Shown in pieces: positions 35,493-45,601 of a stretch of 64,000 bases of DNA (the first letter of the stretch is position 1; the number at the start of each line of letters is the position of its first letter). Location: NCBI GenBank assembly GCA_963851415.1, contig CAWKPF010000002.1, positions 930,001 through 994,000 of the forward strand, given 5' to 3'. The notes beneath the pieces were generated by a model. It ran no database searches. It was not told where the DNA came from and saw only the letters and a program-made list of their open reading frames with translations. A program made the position numbers and the translations under genes. The stretch comes from CAWKPF01 sp963851415. GTDB lineage: Bacteria; Acidobacteriota; Thermoanaerobaculia; Multivoradales; Multivoraceae.

Positions 35493-36164
35493 ATGACCAT
35501 GAAGATCGCTGGTGACCACACCTACCCCGTGCCCCGTGAGGACGTGTGGGCGGCTCTCCTCGACGCCGAAGTCCTGTCTCGCACCCTGCCCGGAGCCGAG
35601 GAGCTCCGGCAGGTCAGCGATAGCGACTATGAGGGCAAGCTGAAGATGAAGGTCGGCCCGGTCCAGGGCGTGTTCCAGGGACGCGTGACCATCACCGATC
35701 GCAAACCCCCCGAGAGCTACGGCATCACCATCGACGGGAAGGGCGCCCCCGGATTCGTCAAAGGCAAGGGGTCCATTCGCCTCGAAGAGGCCGAGGGGGG
35801 AACCAGGCTCTTCTACGACATCGACGCACAGGTCGGCGGCCGGATCGCCGCTGTCGGCCAGCGCCTCCTGGACAGCTCCGCCAAAGTCATCACGCGACAG
35901 GGTCTGGAGGGGCTGGGTCGACAGCTCGAGGCCCGGGCCGAGGCAGCCGCGTCCGACCGGCCTGAGGACCGACCCACGGACTCGGCGACCGCCCGGCAGG
36001 CGCCCTCTGCGATCGAGCCTCCCAGTCAGTCCGAGATGGCCCGAGACTTTGCCAAGGGAATGTACGAGGAGATGGTACCTGGCTCGCTGCGACCGGCCCT
36101 CGGCGTCGCGATTGTGCTGTTGGTGATCACCGTGATCGCGATCGTCCTGCGGGCCTGTTCCTGA
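35493..36164 (+). CDS. coxG: CoxG-like SRPBCC protein, membrane-anchored
   Basis: A 223-residue protein with an N-terminal CoxG (SRPBCC/START-like) domain: MTMKIAGDHTYPVPREDVW at the start, LPGAEEL and VGPVQGVFQGRVTITD in the core. After a Pro/Ser-rich linker it ends in a single membrane helix (about 198-220), so it is tail-anchored to the inner membrane. CoxG recruits molybdenum hydroxylases of the CO dehydrogenase type to the membrane. Two ATG codons (35493 and 35499) could both start it. It opens the coxG-S-L-M block. Confidence 0.88.
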   Translation: MTMKIAGDHTYPVPREDVWAALLDAEVLSRTLPGAEELRQVSDSDYEGKLKMKVGPVQGVFQGRVTITDRKPPESYGITIDGKGAPGFVKGKGSIRLEEAEGGTRLFYDIDAQVGGRIAAVGQRLLDSSAKVITRQGLEGLGRQLEARAEAAASDRPEDRPTDSATARQAPSAIEPPSQSEMARDFAKGMYEEMVPGSLRPALGVAIVLLVITVIAIVLRACS

Positions 36165-36227
36165 GTCGGCATGACCTTCGAAGAATCCGAAACGACAACG
36201 AAAAGACAACCAACCGGAGGGAACTCC

Positions 36228-36701
36228 ATGGGTCAGACGATCCGAGTGGAAGTAAACGGCAAGACCGTGGAGCGCCACGTCGAGCCGCGCACGCTGCTGG
36301 TTCATTTCCTGCGCGACGAGCTCGGTCTCACCGGCACCAACGTAGGATGTGAGACCAGCCTGTGTGGCGCCTGCACCGTGCACGTCGACGGCAAGGCCGT
36401 CAAGTCGTGCACGCAGCTGGCGGTTCAGGCCGACGGCAAGTCGGTCACCACGATCGAGGGGCTGGCCAGCAACGGCAAGCTCCATCCGCTGCAGGAGGCC
36501 TTCTGGGAAGAGCACGGACTGCAGTGCGGCTACTGCACGCCGGGAATGATCATGGCCGCCGACTACCTGCTGGCGCAGAACTCGTCGCCGTCGGACGGCG
36601 AGATTCGCACGGCGCTGAAGGGCAACCTCTGCCGCTGCACGGGCTACCACAACATCGTCAAGGCGATTCAAACCGCCGCGACCAAGATGAAGGAGGTCTG
36701 A
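36228..36701 (+). CDS. coxS: Molybdenum hydroxylase 2Fe-2S subunit (CoxS)
   Basis: A 157-residue iron-sulfur subunit of the xanthine dehydrogenase family. The first [2Fe-2S] site is VGCETSLCGACTVHVDG with its fourth Cys in VKSC, and the second is LQCGYCTPGM plus LCRCTGYHNI. It carries electrons from the molybdenum centre to FAD. ATG 36228 follows GGAGGG; a longer frame to 36171 is unlikely. It is followed after 4 bases by coxL. Length and motif order match CoxS/CutS-like small subunits. The reading frame is intact. Confidence 0.93.
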   Translation: MGQTIRVEVNGKTVERHVEPRTLLVHFLRDELGLTGTNVGCETSLCGACTVHVDGKAVKSCTQLAVQADGKSVTTIEGLASNGKLHPLQEAFWEEHGLQCGYCTPGMIMAADYLLAQNSSPSDGEIRTALKGNLCRCTGYHNIVKAIQTAATKMKEV

Positions 36702-36705
36702 GGCG

Positions 36706-39063
36706 ATGGCGAAGGTACTCGGCAGCGCCCTCAAACGGCGCGAGGATCCCGCCCTGATCACCGGTCGCGGAAAGTACACCGACGATCTCCAGGTTCCCGG
36801 CATGCTGCACGCGGTGATGGTGCGCAGCCCCTACGCTCACGCCAGGATCAAGAGCATCGACACCTCGGCAGCCGAAAGCGCTCCGGGCGTGTTCAAGGTG
36901 GTCACCGCGGCTGATGCTGCGACCGCCGGAATGCCCGGATTCATTCCGGTCGGCTGGCTGCTGCCCGATCTCAAGACTCCGGCTCACCCGATGCTGGCCT
37001 CTGAAATCGTGCGCCACGTGGGTGAAGCCGTCGCCGTGGTCGTGGCGGAGGATCGGTACCTCGCCCGCGACGCGGCAGACCTGGTCGTGGTCGACTATGA
37101 GCCTCTCGAGGCGATTGCCGACGTCAAGGCCACCACCGAGGAAGGCGCGCCCCAGGTGCACGAGGAGGCACCCGGCAACGTGGCGTTCAACTTCGAGATC
37201 GGGGACCAGCAGAAGACCGACGCAGCCTTTGCATCCGCTGCCACCACGGTAAAGCTCGAGGTGCGCAACCAGCGTCTCATCCCCCACGCGATCGAGCCGC
37301 GCGCGGCCCTCGCCGACTGGGACTCCAGCCGCGGCGAGATGACGATTCACATGACGACGCAGAACCCGCACGTGCACCGCCTGCTCATGGTGCTGGCGTC
37401 GATCGGACTTCCCGAGCACAAGGTGCGCATCATCGCTCCTGAGGTGGGCGGGGGCTTCGGCTCGAAGATCGCCCACTATCCCGACGAGACGATTACGGCA
37501 CTGTGCTCGAAGCTGCTCGATCGTCCGGTCAAGTGGACCGCTACGAGGACCGAGAGCAACCTCACCGACTGCCATGGACGCGATCACGTCACCGTGGGCG
37601 AGCTCGCACTCGACAGCGACGGCAAGATCACGGGCCTCAGATCCCACACCTACGCCAACATGGGGGCGTACCTGTCGACCTTCGCCCCCGCCGTTCCGAC
37701 CTTCATGCACGCCACGCTGCTCTCCGGGCAGTACGACATTCCGGCGATCCACGCGAGGGTGACCGGCACCTTCACCCACACCAACCCGGTCGATGCCTAT
37801 CGTGGCGCCGGACGTCCCGAAGCCACCTACCTGGTCGAGCGCCTGGTCCACCTCGCCGGCGAGAAGACGGGGCTCGGGCCGACCGAGATCCGCCGACGGA
37901 ACTTCATCCCGCCCGATGCGTTTCCCTTCGAGACCCAGGTGGCCCTGGTCTACGACAGCGGCAACTACGGGCCAGCTCTCGACCGGGCGCTCGAGCTCTC
38001 CGGCTATGACGACCTGCGCAAGGAGCAGGAAGATCGCAGAGCCAAGGGCGATCGCATTCAGCTCGGTATCGGGCTGTCCACGTTCATCGAGGCCTGCGGA
38101 CTGGCGCCCTCTGCCCTGGTCGGGCAGCTGGGGGCCCAGGCCGGTCAGTGGGAGAGCGCCGAGGTCCGAGTCCACCCCACCGCCTCGGCCACCGTGTACA
38201 CCGGCTCCTCGGCGCACGGGCAGGGACATGAGACCACCTTCTCGCAGATCGTCGCCGAGAAGCTCGGCATCGATGTCGAGGCAGTCGAAGTCATCCACGG
38301 CGACACCGATCAGGTGCAATTCGGCATGGGCACCTACGGCAGCCGCTCGGCGGCCGTGGGCGGCTCAGCGATCGTCAAGTCAGTCGAAAAGATCATCGAG
38401 AAGGGCAAGAAGATTGCCGCTCATCTCCTCGAAGCCGCAGCCGAGGACATCGACTACGAGGAGGGAAGCTTCTCGGTCAAGGGCTCTCCCGATCGCCAGG
38501 TCGGACTTACCGACGTCGCGCTCCAGGCCTACCTCGCTCACAACTACCCCGCGGACCTCGAGCCTGGCTTGACCGCGGTGAGCTATTACGATCCGGCCAA
38601 CTTCACCTATCCCTTCGGCGCGCACATCTGTGTCGTCGAAGTGGACACCGAGACCGGGACCATCGAGCTGCGCAAGTACGTCGCCGTCGATGACGTGGGG
38701 AACGTGATCAACCCGATGATCGTCGAGGGCCAGGTACACGGCGGCCTGGCGCAAGGCATCGGACAGGCCCTCTGGGAGGGCGCGGTCTACGACGAGACTG
38801 CGCAGCTGATCACCGGATCGATGATGGACTACGCACTACCGCGTGCCCACCGGCTGCCGAGCTTCGACCTCGACCGCACCGTCACCCCCTGCCCGCACAA
38901 CCCGCTGGGCGTGAAGGGAGTCGGCGAGGCAGGGACGATCGCCTCGACCCCGGCGGTCGTCAACGCGGTGATGGACGCCCTGAAGCCCTACGGTGTCGAG
39001 CACATCGACATGCCGCTCCATGCCGAAAGGGTGTGGCGCGCGATTCATTCGAGCAACGGCTGA
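36706..39063 (+). CDS. coxL: Molybdenum hydroxylase large subunit, form II CoxL-like
   Basis: A 785-residue xanthine-oxidase-family catalytic subunit binding the molybdopterin cytosine dinucleotide cofactor. The active-site loop reads AYRGAGRPE at about 363-371, the form II signature; true CO dehydrogenases carry AYxCSFR. The catalytic Glu lies in GVKGVGEAG at about residue 741, and QGHETTFSQI and GSRSAAVGG are cofactor-binding blocks. Substrate may be an aldehyde, purine or similar heterocycle rather than CO. It follows coxS after 4 bases. Maturation genes for the cofactor lie 15 kb away. Confidence 0.92.
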   Translation: MAKVLGSALKRREDPALITGRGKYTDDLQVPGMLHAVMVRSPYAHARIKSIDTSAAESAPGVFKVVTAADAATAGMPGFIPVGWLLPDLKTPAHPMLASEIVRHVGEAVAVVVAEDRYLARDAADLVVVDYEPLEAIADVKATTEEGAPQVHEEAPGNVAFNFEIGDQQKTDAAFASAATTVKLEVRNQRLIPHAIEPRAALADWDSSRGEMTIHMTTQNPHVHRLLMVLASIGLPEHKVRIIAPEVGGGFGSKIAHYPDETITALCSKLLDRPVKWTATRTESNLTDCHGRDHVTVGELALDSDGKITGLRSHTYANMGAYLSTFAPAVPTFMHATLLSGQYDIPAIHARVTGTFTHTNPVDAYRGAGRPEATYLVERLVHLAGEKTGLGPTEIRRRNFIPPDAFPFETQVALVYDSGNYGPALDRALELSGYDDLRKEQEDRRAKGDRIQLGIGLSTFIEACGLAPSALVGQLGAQAGQWESAEVRVHPTASATVYTGSSAHGQGHETTFSQIVAEKLGIDVEAVEVIHGDTDQVQFGMGTYGSRSAAVGGSAIVKSVEKIIEKGKKIAAHLLEAAAEDIDYEEGSFSVKGSPDRQVGLTDVALQAYLAHNYPADLEPGLTAVSYYDPANFTYPFGAHICVVEVDTETGTIELRKYVAVDDVGNVINPMIVEGQVHGGLAQGIGQALWEGAVYDETAQLITGSMMDYALPRAHRLPSFDLDRTVTPCPHNPLGVKGVGEAGTIASTPAVVNAVMDALKPYGVEHIDMPLHAERVWRAIHSSNG

Positions 39064-39102
39064 GGCCAGAGATAGCTCTCTCAGTACGCAAGGAGATCTG
39101 AC

Positions 39103-39945
39103 ATGTACCCAGCTGCTTTCGACTACCACCGCGCCACGAGCATCGACGAGGCCATCCAGCTGCTGCAGGCGAACGAGGGCGCCAAGCTGCTCGCGGGAGG
39201 CCACAGCCTGATTCCGATGATGAAGCTCCGGCTCGCCCAACCCCCCACCGTGATCGACATCGGTCGGATCGACGGACTCTCGGGCATCACCGCGTCGGGA
39301 GGAGGACTGCGCATCGGCCCCCTGACCACCCACGCCGAGATCGCCGCCTCGGGCGACGTCCAGAAGCAGTGCGCGTTCCTGGCAGAGGCGGCGGGGCATA
39401 TCGGCGATCCCCAGGTGCGCAACCGCGGCACCATCGGCGGCAACATCGCCCATGCCGATCCGGCCTCGGATCTTCCCGCGGTGCTCACCGCCGCCGAGGC
39501 CACGATTCACTTGAAGGGCCCCGACGGCGAGCGCGCGGTTTCGGCCGGCGACTTCTTCGTCGATCTGCTGGCGACCGACATGGGCGAGTACGAGGTGATC
39601 ACCGCCATCGAGATTCCTGCTCAGAGCGGCAGCAGTGCCTACCAGAAGTTCGAGCATCCGGCCTCCGGCTACGCCGTGGTCGGCGCCGCCGCCGCCGTGA
39701 CCATGGACAAAGGCAAGTGTTCGCGAGCGACTCTCGTCTTCAACGGGCTCGCTTCGACGCCCCACGTCGCTGACGTGTCGGCGCTGGTCGGTGGAACGCT
39801 CGACGACGACGCGATCGCTGCAGCCACCTCCGGGATCACGGCCGAAGATCCGATGAGCGACGCGTTCGCCAGCGGCGAGTACCGGGTGCACCTGGCGCAG
39901 GTCTACGGTCGACGAGCCCTCCAGGCCGCGCGCGACAGGGCCTGA
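39103..39945 (+). CDS. coxM: Molybdenum hydroxylase FAD-binding subunit (CoxM)
   Basis: A 280-residue FAD subunit of the xanthine dehydrogenase family. The FAD motifs AGGHSLIPMMKLRLAQP (about 31-47) and TIGGNIAHADPASDLP (about 109-124) are intact, and the C-terminal part has the CO dehydrogenase FAD-subunit fold (GEYRVHLAQVYGRRAL). It completes the S-L-M trimer. AAGGAG lies upstream of ATG 39103. It transfers electrons to a quinone or other acceptor. The next gene follows after 39 bases. Confidence 0.93.
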   Translation: MYPAAFDYHRATSIDEAIQLLQANEGAKLLAGGHSLIPMMKLRLAQPPTVIDIGRIDGLSGITASGGGLRIGPLTTHAEIAASGDVQKQCAFLAEAAGHIGDPQVRNRGTIGGNIAHADPASDLPAVLTAAEATIHLKGPDGERAVSAGDFFVDLLATDMGEYEVITAIEIPAQSGSSAYQKFEHPASGYAVVGAAAAVTMDKGKCSRATLVFNGLASTPHVADVSALVGGTLDDDAIAAATSGITAEDPMSDAFASGEYRVHLAQVYGRRALQAARDRA

Positions 39946-39984
39946 TTCCTGTCCTCGAGCCGCTGCGCAGCACCGGGTCGCTCC

Positions 39985-40800
39985 ATGGTCTCCACCCGCC
40001 TACGCAAGCTGTTCGAGGAGGGATTCCTGGCCGTCGACATCGCCGAGCCGTTGGTGTCCTTCGACGCCGAACGCGAGGCCGCCGATGTCGGGCGGCTCAT
40101 GGAGGCCACCGAGACCCAGATCGCCGGGATTCGCACGGCGGGCCTGGTCAACGGCTGGGCCCGTCGTGACGACCTGACCGAGGGACTCTGTCTCCACCAC
40201 ATGACAGCCTTCGAACCGGGGCAGCTCCTCCCCGCCGAGGCGGGACTTCCAGGCGTGCTCGAGGCCCTCGATGAGCACCAGCTCTGCTTCATCCAGACGC
40301 TCGGCACCGTCGACGGATGGATCTCTCGCATCCAGGTGCAGAAGCCGGCGGCCCGCATGTGGCTCTTCGGGGTCGTCACCATGGTCGAGATGAATCTCGG
40401 GCTCTGGATTGAAGAGACCTATCCCGGAGACAGCTGGCAGGAGCAGCTCTCCGAGGGGCGCCTCGAACACGCCCGCGAGATTCAGCAGGAGCGGCGGCGC
40501 CGGGGCCAGGAGGCGCGACTGCTCGACTGCCTGCAGTTCGGAGACAAGACCGCTGTGCTGATTCGCGAGCCCGAAGTCGTGAGGCAGCTCGGTTTCACCT
40601 CTCAGCGCACCGCCAAACGCTTCGCCAAGGAGCTCCAGTCGCTGCGCAACAACCTGGCTCACTCCCAGGACATCATCACCTACGACTGGCCGGCGATCGC
40701 CCGACTGTCGAGGCGCCTGGAGCGGTTGGTCCGCACTTCGGAGCTGGGGCGAGCAGCCCGCCCACCTAGCGGTTCTCCACAGCGAACACCACCCGACTGA
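39985..40800 (+). CDS. Hypothetical CBS-like/HEPN-like protein
   Basis: A 271-residue cytoplasmic protein without an assigned family. The N-terminal ~140 residues look like a degenerate CBS pair (VNGWARRDDL and VDGWISRIQVQ strands with preceding helices). The C-terminal ~100 residues are helical and contain SLRNNLAHSQD, an R-x4-H motif as in HEPN ribonuclease or nucleotidyltransferase-partner domains, followed by a long basic helix. A regulatory or RNase function is suggested but not shown. It lies in the run after coxM and before ctaA. The start ATG has no strong ribosome site. Confidence 0.5.
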   Translation: MVSTRLRKLFEEGFLAVDIAEPLVSFDAEREAADVGRLMEATETQIAGIRTAGLVNGWARRDDLTEGLCLHHMTAFEPGQLLPAEAGLPGVLEALDEHQLCFIQTLGTVDGWISRIQVQKPAARMWLFGVVTMVEMNLGLWIEETYPGDSWQEQLSEGRLEHAREIQQERRRRGQEARLLDCLQFGDKTAVLIREPEVVRQLGFTSQRTAKRFAKELQSLRNNLAHSQDIITYDWPAIARLSRRLERLVRTSELGRAARPPSGSPQRTPPD

Positions 40801-40818
40801 AACCGCTAGACTGACTCG

Positions 40819-41832
40819 ATGACGACTGCCACCCCGGCTGCGGGCCGGCAGCGCGTCGAGGCTCCCGTGGCCGCGGCGCGCTTGGTCCGGTTCCGCCTCT
40901 TCGCCCTCGCCACCTGCATTGCGACCTACCTGCTGATCTGGGTCGGCGGCCTGGTTCGCGTCTCCGGCGCCGGCCTCGGCTGCCCGGATTGGCCCCGCTG
41001 TTTCGGCGGCTGGATCCCTCCCTCCGACATCAGCCAGGTGCCGCCCGAGCTCGCCTCGCTCTACAACCCGACGCTGGCTTGGATCGAGTACATCAACCGT
41101 TTGGTCGGCGTCAGCGTCGGCTTCCTGATTCTGGGAGCCGCACTTCTCGCCACCAAGAACCTGCGCGGCTACCCGGCGATTCTGTGGCCGACCTGGGCCG
41201 CCGCCGTTCTGGTGGCGTTCGAGGGGTGGCTCGGCTCCAAAGTGGTCTCGAGCGCACTGGCGCCGTTGGTGATCACCGCCCACATGGTCCTCGCTCTGGT
41301 GATCGTCAGTCTCCTGATCTGGGCGTTGATCTATGCCTGGCGCCTGGAGAACCCCGAAGACGGCGAGGGAGCCCACTACCCGGCTGGGAGCAAAGGACTG
41401 CTGGTGCTGCTGTGGATCGTGGGCCTCTTCCAGGTCGGACTCGGGACCCACTTGCGGGGCACTTTCGAAACGCTGATCGACCGGTTCCCGTTGATCGGCG
41501 ACCGCGAGATGATCTGGGGTGCCGGGATGCCGGCGCACGTCCATCTCGGCCTCGGCGTCGTCTTCGCCGCACTCACGCTGTGGGTGTGCCGGCGATTCCT
41601 GACCGAAAGCGACGATCCCTCCTGGCTCGTGTCGTTCGGTGCCTGGGCCTCGGGCGCTCTCGTCGTCCTGCTGACCTTGATCGGTTTCGCCTTCGTCGCA
41701 CTCGGAATCCCCCCCGTAGTGCAGCTCTTTCACGCCTGGGTGGCCAGCCTCTTCGTCGGAGCCCTGCTCGTACTCTTCACCGGTGCCTTCGCACCGAGAC
41801 CGACTCACCTGCCACTGGAGGCTTCTCGATGA
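40819..41832 (+). CDS. ctaA: Heme A synthase (COX15/CtaA)
   Basis: Converts heme O to heme A for cytochrome c oxidase; integral membrane protein. The 337-residue product has about eight hydrophobic segments. Family blocks include GGLVRVSGAGLGCPDWPRCFGGWIPP (around 45-70), the EYINRLVGVSVG helix with a heme-ligating His/Arg environment, THLRGTF and AHVHLGLGVVFA near the second heme region. The Sco gene follows with an ATGA overlap. Both serve oxidase assembly, implying an aa3- or related heme-copper oxidase encoded elsewhere. Confidence 0.92.
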   Translation: MTTATPAAGRQRVEAPVAAARLVRFRLFALATCIATYLLIWVGGLVRVSGAGLGCPDWPRCFGGWIPPSDISQVPPELASLYNPTLAWIEYINRLVGVSVGFLILGAALLATKNLRGYPAILWPTWAAAVLVAFEGWLGSKVVSSALAPLVITAHMVLALVIVSLLIWALIYAWRLENPEDGEGAHYPAGSKGLLVLLWIVGLFQVGLGTHLRGTFETLIDRFPLIGDREMIWGAGMPAHVHLGLGVVFAALTLWVCRRFLTESDDPSWLVSFGAWASGALVVLLTLIGFAFVALGIPPVVQLFHAWVASLFVGALLVLFTGAFAPRPTHLPLEASR

Positions 41833-42419
41833 CTCCCGCTCGTGCCGCGGCCGTCGCGTTGACGGTCCTGCTCGGCCTCTTCCTGGTTTCCGTCCTGGTG
41901 GTGTCCAAAGCGCGCCGCGCCGTCGCCGACCTGCCCGTCTACCACGAGGTCACACCCTTCCAGCTCACCGACCACCTGGGGCGCCCCTTCGGCAAGGCTC
42001 AACTGAACGACCGTCTGCACGTCGTCGATTTCATCTTCACCAGCTGCCCAGACGCCTGCCCCGCGATGAGCACACAGATGAAGCAGCTCTACCGAGCCTT
42101 CGAAGGCTCGGACAAGGTGCGCTTCCTCTCGATCTCCGTCGATCCCGACAACGACACCCAGGAAGTCCTCGACGGCTACGCCCGCACCCTCGGCGTCGAC
42201 GACGAACGTTGGCTCTTCCTCCGCGGCCCGATCGAAGAGGTGCAGGTACTCAGCGAGAAGGGCTTCCTGCTCGCCGCCAGCGATCTCCCGATGGGTCACT
42301 CCACCCGCTTCGCCCTGGTCGACGGCGAGGGCCAGATCCGCGGCTACTACGAGGCGTTCGACGAAAAGAGCATGAAGACGCTCAAGACCCACTTGAGGGA
42401 GCTGGTGCGAGAGCCATAG
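41829..42419 (+). CDS. SCO1/SenC-family copper chaperone
   Basis: A 196-residue membrane-anchored thioredoxin-fold protein that delivers copper to cytochrome c oxidase CuA or CuB. The single N-terminal helix (about 5-27) precedes a periplasmic domain with FTSCPDACPAMSTQM (the CxxxC pair) and the metal-binding His in LPMGHSTRF about 100 residues later. All three copper ligands are intact. The ATG lies in the ctaA stop (ATGA), which argues for coupled expression. It ends the long plus-strand run. Confidence 0.92.
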   Translation: MTPARAAAVALTVLLGLFLVSVLVVSKARRAVADLPVYHEVTPFQLTDHLGRPFGKAQLNDRLHVVDFIFTSCPDACPAMSTQMKQLYRAFEGSDKVRFLSISVDPDNDTQEVLDGYARTLGVDDERWLFLRGPIEEVQVLSEKGFLLAASDLPMGHSTRFALVDGEGQIRGYYEAFDEKSMKTLKTHLRELVREP

Positions 42420-42504
42420 CTGGAAGGCCCAGACACGGTCGAAGAGCTCGGTCGCCCAGCGGGCTGCGCAGGGAGATCCTTCCGAAGGGCTCCGGTCATG
42501 GAGC

Positions 42505-43698
<1,194 letters not shown>

Positions 43699-43765
43699 TG
43701 AACACCTTCGGTCAGAGAGCTGATGTGGGACCTCGAGATTCCGATCCTAGCTGTTCTGAAACGGT

Positions 43766-45601
43766 TCAGGAGTCGAGACCATCCGGCTCGACCTCTCCCG
43801 TTTCGCCCTCGTTGGCTTCGAGGTAGCCGAGGGCCTCGAGCTGTTCGCGCTCCTCGGGACTCAGCTCCGCCTCGCCGCGCTTCAATCCGCGAGCCAGGGC
43901 GCCGTCTCGGCGCTCACGATCCAGAAGCAGCTCGTTGAGGTCGCCGACGATGTCGGGGCGCTTCTCGATCAGATCGCTCTGCTCGCCGGGGTCGCTTTCC
44001 AGGTCGAACAGTCGTCCCCCGTCGCGAGTCCGCTCCAGCTTCCAGAATCCCCGACGCACCATCCTGTCATGTGTGCCGGAGAAGACTGCACGCTCCTGGA
44101 CCGGACGACTGAGCGGCTGCCCTGGAAGTCCTTCGGAGGACACGCCATGCAGGCCGAGAATCGTCGGTGCGAGGTCGAGGGCACTGGTGAGTCGCCCTTC
44201 CTTCTCTCCGGCGCCCCTGTCCTGGGCCCACTTGACGATCAAGGGGACACGTAGAATCTCCTCCCAGTTGCGACCGTGCAGCAGCGTCCCGTGCTCGAAG
44301 AACTCCTCTCCGTGGTCGCTGGTCACGATCACGGTCATCTTTTCCAGGAGACCGGCCCGATCGAGAGCATCGAAGAGCATGCCGAGAGCGCGATCGACTT
44401 CTTCCACCCCCTTTCCGTAGAGAAAGTCGAGAATCTCCCCTTCTTTGTCCAGCGGAACGATCTCGCCGCGGTCCATCAGCGCCAATCGGCTCGACGCACA
44501 GATCTCTCCAGAACAGCCGTAGCTCTTCAGACCGAACTGCTTCTCCACCACTTTCCGGTGAGCGCCGGGGCCCTCGTAGGGCAGGTGATCGAAGTCGGAA
44601 TGGGTCTCGAAAGAGTGGAGAAAGAAAAAGAAGGGTTGATCCCGATGCTCTCCGATCCACTCGTAGGCCCACCGGGCAGCCGTCGAGACCTGCCAGTGTC
44701 GAATCTCGTAGGTGTCGAAGCCGCGAGCGAAGCCGAAGCGAGGCTCGAGGAGCTTGCAGTCGTACACCAGGGCTCCAGTCGCTACACCGTTCTCCGAGAG
44801 CCTCTCCGCGAGAGTGGGAAGCCCCTCGGCCAGGCTGTCCTCGAAGTTCATCACCCCGTGCACCGCCGCCAGTTCGCCCGTCAGCAGACTGGCATGCGAT
44901 GGTTTCGTCCAACTCGCCGCCGAATAGTGGGGCGAGAACACCTGAGATCGCGCCGCCAGAGCGTCCAGCGCTGGAGTGGGGTAGTGGCCGCCCAACGCTC
45001 CGATGGCATCCTCGCGCAGGGTGTCGAGTGAGATGAGGAGCACCTGAGCCCCAGGTTCACGTGGCGGTGGGACTCTCTCAGACTGCTCGATGAAGAGGTC
45101 CTTGAAGGCCAGGCGATAGCCGAGTCGAACCGATGCGCGCAGACGCAGGCGCAGTCCAGAGCGCTCGGCGAGCTGGGAGAGGTCGACAGTGGACTCGCCC
45201 CAGCCCGGGGCCACGGCAACCGATCGTTCGAGCAGCACGCCCGTTTCGTCTTCGACAGTCAACTCGATCGACGGACGGCCGGGGCCAGCGCGCGCTCCAG
45301 GAGCCCGACGGAGGCAATGCTCCATACGGAGGACCGGCGACGCCGCCATCTCCAGCGGCACCTCGATCTCCGCACCGGAGAGCAGCGTGATCCCCCACCG
45401 ACGTTGGTCGTGACAAAAGAACAGGCCGGTCTCGACGCCCTCCACACCCTCCAGCTGTTCGACCCGGTCACCCGCGAGATCCACGAAGCGCGGGAAGAGT
45501 GAACGCGGCTCCCCCTCCTCGGAGGCATCGCACCCACCGAGCACCATTCCCCACACGAAGAGGCAAGCCAACACCAGCGAAGAAGCTCGCCGCGAGCTCA
45601 T
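43766..45601 (-). CDS. Sulfatase-fold lipoprotein with Thr nucleophile
   Basis: A 611-residue exported lipoprotein (lipobox VLGGC at about residue 24) of the alkaline phosphatase/sulfatase superfamily. Metal-binding Asp residues appear in LLISLDTLREDA, and the nucleophile region reads SWTKPSHASLLTG, where true sulfatases have C-x-P-S-R (formylglycine). Thr here suggests a phosphatase, phosphotransferase or phosphoethanolamine-transferase-like activity. VIVTSDHGEEFFEHG provides the distal Asp-His ligands. The N-terminal ~150 residues form a separate beta domain. Its start overlaps the pyruvate kinase stop by ATGA. Confidence 0.8.
   Translation of the reverse strand: MSSRRASSLVLACLFVWGMVLGGCDASEEGEPRSLFPRFVDLAGDRVEQLEGVEGVETGLFFCHDQRRWGITLLSGAEIEVPLEMAASPVLRMEHCLRRAPGARAGPGRPSIELTVEDETGVLLERSVAVAPGWGESTVDLSQLAERSGLRLRLRASVRLGYRLAFKDLFIEQSERVPPPREPGAQVLLISLDTLREDAIGALGGHYPTPALDALAARSQVFSPHYSAASWTKPSHASLLTGELAAVHGVMNFEDSLAEGLPTLAERLSENGVATGALVYDCKLLEPRFGFARGFDTYEIRHWQVSTAARWAYEWIGEHRDQPFFFFLHSFETHSDFDHLPYEGPGAHRKVVEKQFGLKSYGCSGEICASSRLALMDRGEIVPLDKEGEILDFLYGKGVEEVDRALGMLFDALDRAGLLEKMTVIVTSDHGEEFFEHGTLLHGRNWEEILRVPLIVKWAQDRGAGEKEGRLTSALDLAPTILGLHGVSSEGLPGQPLSRPVQERAVFSGTHDRMVRRGFWKLERTRDGGRLFDLESDPGEQSDLIEKRPDIVGDLNELLLDRERRDGALARGLKRGEAELSPEEREQLEALGYLEANEGETGEVEPDGLDS

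Noticed and set aside
36658..38319. 553-codon minus-strand frame inside coxL
   Set aside because: Antisense shadow of the conserved CoxL frame.
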